From Pandoraea fibrosis (GTDB taxonomy: Bacteria; Pseudomonadota; Gammaproteobacteria; Burkholderiales; Burkholderiaceae): DNA of 64,000 bases. The notes under the pieces were generated by a model. That model saw only the letters and a program-made list of their open reading frames with translations, did not search any database and was not told where the DNA came from. The first letter of the stretch is position 1. Each line of letters opens with the position of its first letter. Position numbers and translations under genes: made by a program. Where the stretch lies: the NCBI RefSeq assembly GCF_000807775.2, contig NZ_CP047385.1:3534001-3598000 (forward strand), written 5' to 3'. This document shows positions 8,095-16,989 of this stretch, in pieces.

Positions 8095-8520
8095 CTACTC
8101 GCGTCTAAAACCTAGAACGGCCCGTCCTATTGGATTGCCTGGCACCAAGGGGTTCGGCATCCAGGCCGTACTGACGACGAGCGTGTCCCCGTCGAGTTTG
8201 TAGACTCGTTCCTGCTCAGTGCCATTCCAGGCTTCATTCCAGGAGGCATCAATCTTTGTGATGAATCTATCTCCGTCTATCCGATATCGCCCGGTGTAAG
8301 CCACCGCCGTGCGGAACAGTTCGGCCAGTTCAGCATCGGTACTCCCCGGTTCCCGTGACTCTGCCGTAATCAGCACCATCATTCGCCCATCGACACCGAA
8401 AATGAGGCGGCCATTCGGTTCGGCGCCCCACGGTTGAGTGCGCTCACCTGTGTCCTGAAGTTCGGTATGGAACGAAGTCAGCCGCCAGCAGCCGTGAAGT
8501 TTGGTTTCGTGTACAGACAT
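8095..8520 (-). CDS. Lipocalin-like domain protein
   Basis: A 141-residue protein with the Lipocalin_5-type pattern: an opening LHGCWRLTSFHTELQDTGER, GRLIFGVDGRMMVLITAESR, a YTGRYRIDGDRFITKIDASW strand pair and a terminal VYKLDGDTLVVSTAW. The fold is a small beta barrel that may bind a hydrophobic ligand; no signal peptide is visible, so it should be cytoplasmic. It is preceded by its own 87-bp spacer after cysC. No link to the sulfotransferase genes is evident beyond shared strand. Confidence 0.8.
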   Translation of the reverse strand: MSVHETKLHGCWRLTSFHTELQDTGERTQPWGAEPNGRLIFGVDGRMMVLITAESREPGSTDAELAELFRTAVAYTGRYRIDGDRFITKIDASWNEAWNGTEQERVYKLDGDTLVVSTAWMPNPLVPGNPIGRAVLGFRRE

Positions 8521-8607
8521 ATTCCCTCCCTGAATAGCTCGTCAAATAGACCTACCTTCGAAGGTCAGGCTTCTATTGATAGTCGCTACCGGCCGAAACC
8601 GCCCTAT

Positions 8608-9219
8608 TTATGTTTTGCGCGGCAAGACCTCAAGTACATAGGCAACAAGTTTGCTCAGACTGGCGGTCAGGGGCTCCGAGGCGGTATCGACCACGCAATC
8701 TGCTCGCTCAGGTGCTTCGTAAGGTGCACTGATGCCAGTGAACTCCCCGATTTCCCCTGCACGCGCCCTTTTGTACAAACCTTTGGGATCGCGTGCCTCG
8801 CATGTTGCGAGGTCAGCCGATACATGGATTTCGTGAAATGCTCGCTTACAGCGCAAACGTGCCTGATCACGGTCCACACGATACGGCGAGATGAACGCCG
8901 TAATGCAGATCAGTCCTGCATCCGCGAACAAGGCAGCGACTTCGCTCACGCGGCGAATGTTCTCTGTCCTGTCTTCCGGACTGAAGCCCAAATTAGCATT
9001 CAGACCGCCGCGAATGTTATCGCCGTCGAGCACGTAGCACGAATACCCCAACTGCATCAGCGTCTGTTCCAGCGCCATCGCCAAGCTGGATTTTCCCGAC
9101 GCCGACAAGCCGGTGAGCCATAGCACAGCACCATCGTGGCCGTAGTGAACGTGACGGTCCGTGGCGGTGAGCGCATGTGCGGTTACGCTCAGGTTGTGAG
9201 GATGAGATGGCACACTCAT
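8608..9219 (-). CDS. cysC: Adenylyl-sulfate (APS) kinase
   Basis: A 203-residue APS kinase that phosphorylates adenylyl-sulfate to PAPS, the universal sulfonate donor. Walker A is GLSASGKS (residues 37-44), followed by DGDNIRGGLNANLGFSPEDR for substrate binding, the FISPYR signature and KGLYKRARAGEIGEFTGI near the lid. Length matches stand-alone CysC. The ATG sits 1 bp after the stop of the sulfotransferase gene, so the two are co-translated. No cysD/cysN or PAPS reductase gene is nearby, which points to a PAPS supply dedicated to the adjacent sulfotransferase rather than to general assimilation (inference). Confidence 0.95.
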   Translation of the reverse strand: MSVPSHPHNLSVTAHALTATDRHVHYGHDGAVLWLTGLSASGKSSLAMALEQTLMQLGYSCYVLDGDNIRGGLNANLGFSPEDRTENIRRVSEVAALFADAGLICITAFISPYRVDRDQARLRCKRAFHEIHVSADLATCEARDPKGLYKRARAGEIGEFTGISAPYEAPERADCVVDTASEPLTASLSKLVAYVLEVLPRKT

Positions 9220-9220
9220 G

Positions 9221-11329
9221 TCAAAGTCCCGCATCACCAGATTCGGCAATACCAAGTGCCGTCAGCAGCGGCCCCAGTTGCGATGCGTGGCGACGCCAGC
9301 GCCCTTTCGATGTTGCGTAAATCGGTTGCCGTACCTGGCTCACGCTCGCCGTGCGCACCGCGCGGCGCGTCTTGTGGAAACTGAGACAGGCGTCGTCCCA
9401 CGGCAGATCGACAAAGGCAATCAGGCGCCGCGCCTCGCGCTCCAGATGATCCACTACGTCTTCGTAGTCGACCTCAAGAAAACGTTCCGGCGGCAAAACC
9501 TTGCGTAAGTTCTCCATGAACATCTGATAGTCGCGATGGAAAGCCCCCAATTCATCAAGACGATAGGCAAACATCTGCTCGCCCGCAAAGTGCTTGCTGT
9601 AACACGACAGGCAGGTATCCACCGGATCACGCCGGCAATGGATGATGCGCGCGCCCGGCAGAATTAACGGAATCGCACCGGCATACAGGAAGTTGGCCGG
9701 CAACTTGTCAACCACCCGCAGTGCATCCGGAGCGAGGCCGTCGATACGGGACAAGTAGTCACGACCGACCCGGGCAAAATCCCCCCTGCCCCAGTGCGTC
9801 AGCGCATCGGGAAATGGTCCGGCGCTTTCGAGGGCGTGGCGCAAGGCGCTCAGCTCTCCGGCACCGTGAATGCCAGGGTGCGATGCCAGGATCTGCTCCA
9901 CAAGCGTTGTGCCCGAACGCGGCATCCCAATAATGAACACGGGGCGTTGCGAAGCCGTGCCGGCATCGGCGAATTTCGCCATCAATTCCGGCGTAAAGAT
10001 CGCAGCGACTTGTCGCATCCAGGCACTGGCAGCATCGGCATCGTAATCGAACGTGGCTCGTTTGATGCCGTTCCCCTTGTGGAGATGGAAAAACGCCCGA
10101 TCCGAATCACCGGTATCGAGATACGCTTTGCCAAGCGCGAAATGCAAACTCATCTGATCGACGATCGTCGGCTGTATCGTTCGCGCTAGCGCCGCTTCCA
10201 TCGCAACGATGTCGCTATCGTCGCCGCGATACGTCTTGGTGTCGGCACGCGCTGCCATCACCCGCACCGAGCCGGGAAACCGCTCAAGCGTGCGCTCAAA
10301 CGCAGCAATGGCTGCCTCCTTGTCACCAATCTCCATCAACAATGATGCGCGTGCAACGAGCGCTTCTTCAGCAACCGTTCCCGGCAAAGCTGCCGCGCGA
10401 TCAAAAGACGCGATCGCGTCGTCATGCTGTCCTAGCGCTTGCAAAACCTGCCCGAGCACCTTATGCCCGCTCGCGCTATCGGGGGCGAGACTCACTGCCT
10501 GACGCGCGCAGGCGAGCGCGTCCTGAAAGTGATCGTCATGCATCAACAATTGCGCGCGTGCCGACAACGCCCCTGCGTGCTGCGGCGCGAATGCGATAAG
10601 GGCGTCGACCCAGCGACCGGCGTCGGCACGGCGCATGCGTGACATCTCGATCTGGGCCAGATTGAAGTAGGCATCGGCCAGTTGTGGGTTGATCTCGATG
10701 GCTCGCGACGCAGACGTTATGGCTTCGTCGAAGCGGCCAAGATCGTTCCACAGCACCGCCAGGTTGCAGTGCGCTTCAGCATAGTCAGGCCGCAACGCCA
10801 GCGCTCTCAGATAGCTGGCGTGTGCTTGCTCCAGCGCGCCCGTGTGCTTTTGCGTATTCGCAAGATTATTGTGCGCTTCAGGGCTATCGGGAAGCAACGA
10901 GACGACACGTTTCAGGCATTCCAGAGCAGCGTCAAATTTTCCGCTTTCCTGCAGGATGATGCCCAGATTGTTCCAAGCCGCAACGAGCTGCGGCTCTTGG
11001 TCCACCGCCCGTCGGGCGGCTTGTTCTGCTTCCGCCAGCAACCCCTTCTGGCGACACATTTCAGCCAGATTGCTGCAATACGTTGCGGGCGCAACGGGCG
11101 ACAGACAAGCCTTACGCAAGTAATCGATGGCCAGATCGAGCAAGCGATGAGCATGGGCAATCAGGCCCATCAAATGCAGGGCATCCGGTTGCTCGGGCAA
11201 GACTTGCAAGACGCGCAGACAGCATTCTTCAGCCTGACGCGCCTGTCCCGCATTCCAATGCGCATAGGCCAGATTCAGTGCCTCACGAATGGTGATCTGT
11301 TGAGCATCAGGGTTGTGGTTCTTATTCAA
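9221..11329 (-). CDS. Tetratricopeptide-repeat sulfotransferase
   Basis: About 702 residues. Roughly residues 20-330 are TPR repeats (for example AHNNLANTQKHTGALEQA, ADAYFNLAQIEMS), and the C-terminal half is a PAPS-dependent sulfotransferase. The 5'-phosphosulfate loop is FIIGMPRSGTTLVEQI near residue 461 and the 3'-phosphate site is CRRDPVDTCLSCY near 563. TPR domains of this class usually recognise protein acceptors. I chose a TTG start at 11329 behind GGTGGAG; the next upstream ATG would be 11437 but adds unconvincing sequence. It is coupled to cysC and diverges from an autotransporter, which may be its acceptor (inference). Confidence 0.88.
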   Translation of the reverse strand: MNKNHNPDAQQITIREALNLAYAHWNAGQARQAEECCLRVLQVLPEQPDALHLMGLIAHAHRLLDLAIDYLRKACLSPVAPATYCSNLAEMCRQKGLLAEAEQAARRAVDQEPQLVAAWNNLGIILQESGKFDAALECLKRVVSLLPDSPEAHNNLANTQKHTGALEQAHASYLRALALRPDYAEAHCNLAVLWNDLGRFDEAITSASRAIEINPQLADAYFNLAQIEMSRMRRADAGRWVDALIAFAPQHAGALSARAQLLMHDDHFQDALACARQAVSLAPDSASGHKVLGQVLQALGQHDDAIASFDRAAALPGTVAEEALVARASLLMEIGDKEAAIAAFERTLERFPGSVRVMAARADTKTYRGDDSDIVAMEAALARTIQPTIVDQMSLHFALGKAYLDTGDSDRAFFHLHKGNGIKRATFDYDADAASAWMRQVAAIFTPELMAKFADAGTASQRPVFIIGMPRSGTTLVEQILASHPGIHGAGELSALRHALESAGPFPDALTHWGRGDFARVGRDYLSRIDGLAPDALRVVDKLPANFLYAGAIPLILPGARIIHCRRDPVDTCLSCYSKHFAGEQMFAYRLDELGAFHRDYQMFMENLRKVLPPERFLEVDYEDVVDHLEREARRLIAFVDLPWDDACLSFHKTRRAVRTASVSQVRQPIYATSKGRWRRHASQLGPLLTALGIAESGDAGL

Positions 11330-11644
11330 AGATGCTCCACCGCAAAACGCGAAAAGTCGGGCATTCTCATTGAAGATGGCGTGAAGGTATTCGTGACAAG
11401 CCTCGTCGACCCGTCGTCTGCAATGCATTTGCATCATCTACGGCATTGCAAGTCCCCAGAAAATCGTAGCCGAAGGCGCATTCGGTCGTCAAAAAAAGCA
11501 TGTTTCGCCTGCCAGCACAGTTGCAGTGACGACGGCCTTTCGTCCCGTTTCGGGAATCCTTGAGTTTTCGGGAGAATCAATTGATACTCCTCGTCGAAAG
11601 TTGAATTGTCCGACAAAAATATTGAAAAATTATCAAAAGAACAA
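11330..11644. promoter_or_regulatory. Divergent spacer between the sulfotransferase and autotransporter genes, with a near-palindrome
   Basis: This AT-richer 315-bp spacer holds two symmetric elements: TCCCGTTTCGGGA (11543-11555) and GGAGAATCAATTGATACTCC (11571-11590), a 20-bp palindrome with one A:A mismatch pair and a perfect ATCAATTGAT core. The latter ends 54 bp before the autotransporter ATG and is a plausible operator. Nothing else recognised. Confidence 0.45.
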
Positions 11645-14377
11645 ATGGGCCGATCAAAAAAACAACCTCGCTTTTCTGCGGGCGAGCAGACCTGTCTTGC
11701 GCTATCGCTGACGGCCGCATGTGCAACATTGATTGCTACCCCGGCAAAAGCGGTCACGGTCACGGGGACCGCCACTGTCACTGGCTCGACGTCCAACGTG
11801 TTCTGGAACGGCATCGGGACGATGACCGTCAATAGTGGCGTTCTTGTCACCGGCACACCAGTGTTCAGCATTAGCACCACGAACGGCACTCTGCAGAACA
11901 ACGGCACGCTTAGTGGTTCCACTGGGGTTGCCAATACAGGCTTGCTTACTACCCTCAACAACGGGAACGGCGCAGTCGGCGGTTCAATTACCGGCGGCAC
12001 AGGCATTGACAATGCCGCGAATGGCACGATCATCACGCTGCACAACTTCTCCGGCAGCGAGATCACCGCCGTTACCGGCATCAAGAATAGCGGCACCATC
12101 GGTACGGTAACCAATGACAGTGGCGGTTCGATATCCAACGGCGCAACGGGGATCTTCAACTATTCAGGCGGCACGATTGGCACGCTGAGCAACAGTGGTT
12201 TGATTAGCCAGGCTGGTTTCGGGATCAACAATAACAACGCCGCCATCACCACGCTGCAGAACGGCGCAGGCGGCACCATCAGTGGCGTCACCGCGATCCA
12301 GAACAATAATGGCAGCATCGGGACGCTGACCAACACGGGGTTCATCAATGCCCATAGCGCGGGTATCGCCAACCTCGGCAACAGTACCATTGCCATACTC
12401 AGCAACGGCGGCTTAATTGACGCCCAGACGGCCATCTCCAACGACGCCGCGATTGGTACGTTGACCAACACGGGCACTATCAAGGGGACCCAAGCTGCGA
12501 TCTCCAACACCGGCACCATCAACGTCATCGCCAACGATGGCGGCGTCATTTCCGGCAAGATAGTCAACACAACGCAACCCTTGAGCCTGACCGGCGGTAG
12601 CGGAACCACCTTCGGCACCCTCACCGGCGCCGGCAGCGGAATCGACGCCGGCAATATCGGGCTGATCACCAATACGGCGTCAAACCTGACCTTCAGCGCC
12701 GGCAATCAGTTGCTCAACGACCATATCAACGTGGGTGGCAACACCGTGTTCAATGCAGGCGGTACGCTGCAGGTCAACAACGCGATCACGATCACCGGCA
12801 ACTACACCCAGAACGCCGGCGCAACACTCAACATCGGCGTGGCGGACGGGGCGGTTGCCACCGGTGTCGCCAGTGCCGACAGCGGCTACGGCCGGCTAGT
12901 CGTGTCGGGCGCAGCGACTTTCGACGCCGGCGCCAGCGTCGCGCTGAAAAAGCTCAATAGCTATGGCTTTGCGCAGGGACAGCGCTTTGTTGTGGCACAG
13001 GCGAGTCACGCCAGCACGAATTACAACGCAGGATCGCTGAACTATTCCGCTGACGGCTACACCGGCACATATTCGGGCGCCAGCGTGGTCGATAGCGACG
13101 ACAACACCAAGACCGATCTTGTCGTCACCCTGGCAGCGCCAGCCACTGGTACAAATCCGGGCGGCACCGACCCTGGCTCGACGCCAGGCGGTTCCAGCCC
13201 TGGCGGCACCAGCCCCGGCACAAGTCCGGGCGCGACCAGTCCGATCATGCGGGCAACGACGCCAAACGCCATTTCCGCGTTGTCGGGATTGTTTCGTTAT
13301 GGTGGCACCAACGCCGACATGCTCAACATGTTCAATGCTGCTGTCGCCCTCGATTCCGCAGGCGACGCCAATCGCGCTGGCGCTCAATTGAGTCCGGCGG
13401 CAATTACCGCTTCGGCCGTCCAATCAGCACAGGCGACAACGCAAGCCGTACTCAATATCGCCGCATCCCACATCGACATCCTGCGCTCGGCGCAAAGCGC
13501 CGGCAGTGGTGTGGCAACCGGCGAGTCTGCCAGTGATATTGCCCTGTGGGGACAGGCGTTCGGCGGTCAGGCAAATCAGAGCGGTCGCAGCGGCGCCAGC
13601 GGGTATCGTGCCAGCTACGGAGGCCTTCTCATCGGCGCCGACACTGCGCTCAACGATGCGTGGCGTGTCGGCGGCTTATTCAACTATGCAGATACGTCGG
13701 TCGATGGCCGCGATGACAGCACAGGTAGCTCGGCACGTGTCAAAGCGTATGGACTTACCGGATATGGCGGCTATACGGCGCAACGCTGGTACGTGAATCT
13801 CGCCAGCGGCATCGTCTGGCAAAAGTACGACACCCATCGCAGCGTCGACTACACGGGTTTCAGCGGTAACGCTGCCGGTCGATTCAACGGTGCGCAATAC
13901 ATTGCGTCGGCGCAGGCGGGCTACCCCATCAAACTGGACGCCGTGACGACCCTCACACCGATCGTCGGCCTGACCTACAGTCGCATGACGCAGGATGCCT
14001 ATACGGAAACCGGCAGCGTCGCCGCGTTGCGTGTCAATTCCTCCAGTGCCTCGTCCTTGAAGAGCGAACTGGGTGCAAAACTGGCGCGCACATTCACGAC
14101 TTCGTATGGCGAAATCACGCCGTCGATTCAACTGAGCTGGCGACATGAATACCTCGATACCAACATACAGTCGATCGCTAACTTCGCGGCTGACACCAGC
14201 GGCGCTACCAGTTTCATTACGCAAGGGGCGCTGGCTAACCGCGATACCGGCGTAATGGTGTTGGGGGCGGCACTGGCACGCAGCCAGAATCTGACGCTCG
14301 TGGCGCGTTATACCCTGGAGGCCTCGCGAGGCTATACAGCACAAACGGCAGATCTGCGGCTGCGCTATCAATTCTGA
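11645..14377 (+). CDS. Type Va autotransporter with beta-helix passenger and outer-membrane barrel
   Basis: About 910 residues. An N-terminal signal segment (LALSLTAACATLIATPAKA) leads to a passenger of short Gly/Asn/Thr/Ser-rich repeats such as GTIGTLTNTG, typical of a right-handed beta helix. A low-complexity Pro/Gly/Ser/Thr linker follows (about 500-535, repeats like PGGTDPGSTPGG). Residues from about 632 form the barrel, opening DIALWGQAFGG and ending LRLRYQF with the C-terminal Phe needed for outer-membrane insertion. The ATG at 11645 is chosen; an in-frame TTG at 11606 would add 13 residues. It diverges from the TPR-sulfotransferase and is followed by a strong terminator. Its ligand or surface role is unknown. 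Confidence 0.9.
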   Translation: MGRSKKQPRFSAGEQTCLALSLTAACATLIATPAKAVTVTGTATVTGSTSNVFWNGIGTMTVNSGVLVTGTPVFSISTTNGTLQNNGTLSGSTGVANTGLLTTLNNGNGAVGGSITGGTGIDNAANGTIITLHNFSGSEITAVTGIKNSGTIGTVTNDSGGSISNGATGIFNYSGGTIGTLSNSGLISQAGFGINNNNAAITTLQNGAGGTISGVTAIQNNNGSIGTLTNTGFINAHSAGIANLGNSTIAILSNGGLIDAQTAISNDAAIGTLTNTGTIKGTQAAISNTGTINVIANDGGVISGKIVNTTQPLSLTGGSGTTFGTLTGAGSGIDAGNIGLITNTASNLTFSAGNQLLNDHINVGGNTVFNAGGTLQVNNAITITGNYTQNAGATLNIGVADGAVATGVASADSGYGRLVVSGAATFDAGASVALKKLNSYGFAQGQRFVVAQASHASTNYNAGSLNYSADGYTGTYSGASVVDSDDNTKTDLVVTLAAPATGTNPGGTDPGSTPGGSSPGGTSPGTSPGATSPIMRATTPNAISALSGLFRYGGTNADMLNMFNAAVALDSAGDANRAGAQLSPAAITASAVQSAQATTQAVLNIAASHIDILRSAQSAGSGVATGESASDIALWGQAFGGQANQSGRSGASGYRASYGGLLIGADTALNDAWRVGGLFNYADTSVDGRDDSTGSSARVKAYGLTGYGGYTAQRWYVNLASGIVWQKYDTHRSVDYTGFSGNAAGRFNGAQYIASAQAGYPIKLDAVTTLTPIVGLTYSRMTQDAYTETGSVAALRVNSSSASSLKSELGAKLARTFTTSYGEITPSIQLSWRHEYLDTNIQSIANFAADTSGATSFITQGALANRDTGVMVLGAALARSQNLTLVARYTLEASRGYTAQTADLRLRYQF

Positions 14378-14402
14378 CATCGGATCGATGCATCGTCTGG
14401 AG

Positions 14403-14428
14403 AAAGCCGCCTATGCGGCTTTTTTCTT
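14403..14428 (+). terminator. Rho-independent terminator after the autotransporter
   Basis: AAAGCCGC-CTAT-GCGGCTTT is a perfect 8-bp stem with a 4-base loop followed by a T-rich tract, 25 bp after the stop codon. Confidence 0.9.
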
Positions 14429-14642
14429 TAACGAGAGATGACTCATGCTCGCCCCCTGGCATGGACCGTCTTTTCACACCAGCGGCGCATCGTGCGCGCT
14501 CGGGTTCGTCGACGCGTGAGACGCGAGTGCGCGCATCTCGCCCGATCCGGCAGGAGACAATGGTGCGCTGCATCCATCGCCTCGCTGACCTGCGGGTAGA
14601 ATCGGGTCTAGATATTTCACTCTTCCCATTTCGGAGGCAGAT

Positions 14643-15770
14643 GTGCCCGGACTACTTCCCGATGTCGACCACGAGGGACTCCTCGAATATTCGGTCGTGT
14701 ACACCGATCGATCCATCAATCATATGTCGCAGCGCTTTCAAGGCGTCATGCGCGATATTTCCGAGGTCCTGAAGCAGGTCTACAACGCCCGGTCCGTCGC
14801 CATCGTTCCGGGTAGCGGCACGTTCGGCATGGAAGCCGTTGCCCGCCAGTTCGCGACGAACAAGAAATGTCTGGTCATTCGCAACGGCTGGTTCAGTTTC
14901 CGCTGGTCGCAGATTTTCGACATGGGCAACATTCCGTCCGAATCCATCGTGCTTAAAGCCCGTCCGGTCGAGCAAGGCAGGCAAGCGGCATATGCACCGG
15001 CCCCGATCGAGGAGGTTGTCGCCGCGATCAGGGAACACAAGCCCGATTTGGTCTTCGCACCGCATGTCGAGACCGCTTCCGGCATGATGCTGCCCGACGC
15101 CTATTTGCGCGCGGTGGCCGACGCAGTCCACGATGTCGGTGGCATGTTTGTCCTCGACTGCATAGCCTCCGGTACGGTCTGGGTCGACATGCAGGCCTGC
15201 GGCATCGATGTACTGATCAGTGCCCCTCAAAAGGGGTGGAGTGCGTCGCCCTGCTGTGCCATGGTCATGCTCAGCCCGCTCGCCCGCGAGCGAATCGAGT
15301 CGACCACGAGCACCAGCTTCGCCTGCGATCTCCGGCAGTGGCTCCAGATCATGGAAGCCTACGAGAAAGGTGGCTTTGCCTATCACGCCACCATGCCGAC
15401 CGACAGCCTCACGACATTGCGCGACGTCATGAAAGAGACCGAGGCCTACGGTTTCGAGAAGGTTCGGGCGGAACAACTTGAACTCGGGCAGCGTGTTCGA
15501 TCGCTCTTGGCCGCGAAAGGCTTCAAGAGTCTCGCGGCGAAAGGATTCGAGGCGGCAGGTGTCGTGGTTTGCTATACCGATGACGACGGCATTCGTTCGG
15601 GGAAGAAATTTGTCGATGTGGGCCTGCAGATCGCGGCCGGTGTGCCGCTTCGCGTCGACGAACCGGACGATTTCAAGACCTTCCGCATCGGCCTGTTCGG
15701 CCTGGACAAACTGCACGACGTCGAAGGCGCAGTGAATCGGCTCGCCAAGGCGCTGGACAGCATTTCCTAA
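14643..15770 (+). CDS. Class V aminotransferase (alanine-glyoxylate aminotransferase family)
   Basis: A 375-residue fold-type I PLP enzyme. It begins LLPDVDHEGLLEYSVVYTDR, contains VPGSGTFGMEAVARQF (phosphate-binding turn), FVLDCIASGTVWVDM (Asp contacting the cofactor) and SAPQKGWSASPC with the Schiff-base Lys. The family transfers amino groups between small amino acids and glyoxylate or related oxo-acids. The GTG start has GGAGG five nt upstream. It is followed at 98 bp by an Ldh2-type dehydrogenase that could reduce the resulting oxo-acid, so the pair may form a short amino-acid or hydroxy-acid pathway (inference). Confidence 0.88.
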   Translation: MPGLLPDVDHEGLLEYSVVYTDRSINHMSQRFQGVMRDISEVLKQVYNARSVAIVPGSGTFGMEAVARQFATNKKCLVIRNGWFSFRWSQIFDMGNIPSESIVLKARPVEQGRQAAYAPAPIEEVVAAIREHKPDLVFAPHVETASGMMLPDAYLRAVADAVHDVGGMFVLDCIASGTVWVDMQACGIDVLISAPQKGWSASPCCAMVMLSPLARERIESTTSTSFACDLRQWLQIMEAYEKGGFAYHATMPTDSLTTLRDVMKETEAYGFEKVRAEQLELGQRVRSLLAAKGFKSLAAKGFEAAGVVVCYTDDDGIRSGKKFVDVGLQIAAGVPLRVDEPDDFKTFRIGLFGLDKLHDVEGAVNRLAKALDSIS

Positions 15771-15868
15771 CGCGCCTTTCCGGAAAATTGAGGGTGTGCG
15801 GCGCTCCACTATCGCGTGGCGGAAGAGTATGACACTCAATCCCGCCACGCCGTCACCGATTGGAAACC

Positions 15869-16873
15869 ATGCGACTCAGGATCGATGAGGCTCGGGCACT
15901 TGCCCGACGAGCCGCGCTGGCGGCCGGCGCGAACGAGCAGACCGCCACGTCGCTCGCCAACGCTACGGTTGCCGCAGAACGCGCGGGCCATCGATCAGTG
16001 GGCTTCGCCCACTTGCCGGACTATCTGGAAGGCCTCTCGTCAGGCCGTATTGCGGGCACTGCCCGACCCGAAATCCGCTTTCCCGCCCCGACGACCATTC
16101 GCGTCGACGCCGATGCCGGCATTGCGCAACTCGGCTTCGACCTGACTTTCGACAAACTCGTCGAGAACGCCAGACAATTTGGCGTGGCGCTATTCCTGCA
16201 AGGCAATAGTTTCACAGTGGGCGAGTTGGGCTATTACACCCGTCGCTTGGCCGAGGCAGGCCTCGTCTGTCTGGCGACCTCCAACGGACCCGCGATGGTG
16301 ACCACGCCACAGAGCCGCCAACCTGTGTTCGGCACCAATCCGATGTCGTTCGCTGCACCGGTTGCGGGCGGCGTCCCGCTCGTCATCGATCAGGCGTCGA
16401 GCGCCACCGCCTTCGTCAACATTCGCGACGCAGCGACGCGCGGCGAAACGATTCCCGAGACGTGGGCGCTGGATACTGCCGGCGAGCCCACGACCGACTC
16501 CCGGAGCGCGCTGTCAGGCATGCTGCTGGCATTTGGCGGCGCCCGAGGGGCCAACATCGCCCTGATGGTCGAAATCCTCTCGGCCGGCATGACCGGTGCA
16601 AACTGGTCGTTGGATACCCCATCGTTCCAGCACGGAGCGCAGTCTCCGGGCGTGGGGCTCTTCATTGTCGCGATCGATCCCGCGATCCTGGCGCCCGACT
16701 TGCCTGACCGGTTGACATCCCAGATCGAGCGCCTGTCGGCGAAGGGTATCTACATTGCCGGCCGTGGCGAGACGCCCGATCACGTCTGCCTTCCCCCTTC
16801 CCTCCTGTCTGTCATCGAACACTACTGTCGCTTCGACAACCCGACACCATCGCCAATCAGCACGAACCGATAG
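15869..16873 (+). CDS. Ldh2 (malate/L-lactate/ureidoglycolate) family dehydrogenase
   Basis: A 334-residue NAD(P)-dependent enzyme with the non-Rossmann Ldh2 fold. Diagnostic stretches are GVALFLQGNSFTVGELGYY, ATSNGPAMVTTPQS, VFGTNPMSFAAPV and FGGARGANIALMVEILSAG. In classical malate dehydrogenases of the family the first stretch reads NSxHxG with a catalytic His; here the position is Thr (NSFTVG), a variant that I believe marks a separate subgroup. Substrate is therefore open. The ATG at 15869 is preferred over a TTG nine bases upstream. Probably co-transcribed with the aminotransferase before it. Confidence 0.85.
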   Translation: MRLRIDEARALARRAALAAGANEQTATSLANATVAAERAGHRSVGFAHLPDYLEGLSSGRIAGTARPEIRFPAPTTIRVDADAGIAQLGFDLTFDKLVENARQFGVALFLQGNSFTVGELGYYTRRLAEAGLVCLATSNGPAMVTTPQSRQPVFGTNPMSFAAPVAGGVPLVIDQASSATAFVNIRDAATRGETIPETWALDTAGEPTTDSRSALSGMLLAFGGARGANIALMVEILSAGMTGANWSLDTPSFQHGAQSPGVGLFIVAIDPAILAPDLPDRLTSQIERLSAKGIYIAGRGETPDHVCLPPSLLSVIEHYCRFDNPTPSPISTNR

Positions 16874-16989
16874 CCGTCGGAGAACCACAGGTGACCCGCC
16901 GGCGGCCGGGTTTCGGGCTGCGACTGGCGCTTTTCGGTAAACTGCCGGTATTCGGGGCACATCGCGTCCCGCAGCTTACTTAGTCTCAC

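Noticed and set aside
7993..8108. 38-codon frame starting in the 16-bp palindrome
   Set aside because: No ribosome site and no family resemblance; reported only as context for the palindrome.
8771..8780. TTTGTACAAA palindrome resembling a GntR operator
   Set aside because: Lies inside the conserved KGLYK coding stretch of cysC, so explained by protein sequence.
12000..13250. Repetitive Asn/Gly/Thr coding sequence resembling a CRISPR or satellite at first sight
   Set aside because: Units vary in length and sequence and are in frame; they encode beta-helix turns of the autotransporter passenger.
14652..15848. 398-codon open frame antisense to the aminotransferase
   Set aside because: No recognisable fold; sense strand has an unambiguous PLP enzyme.
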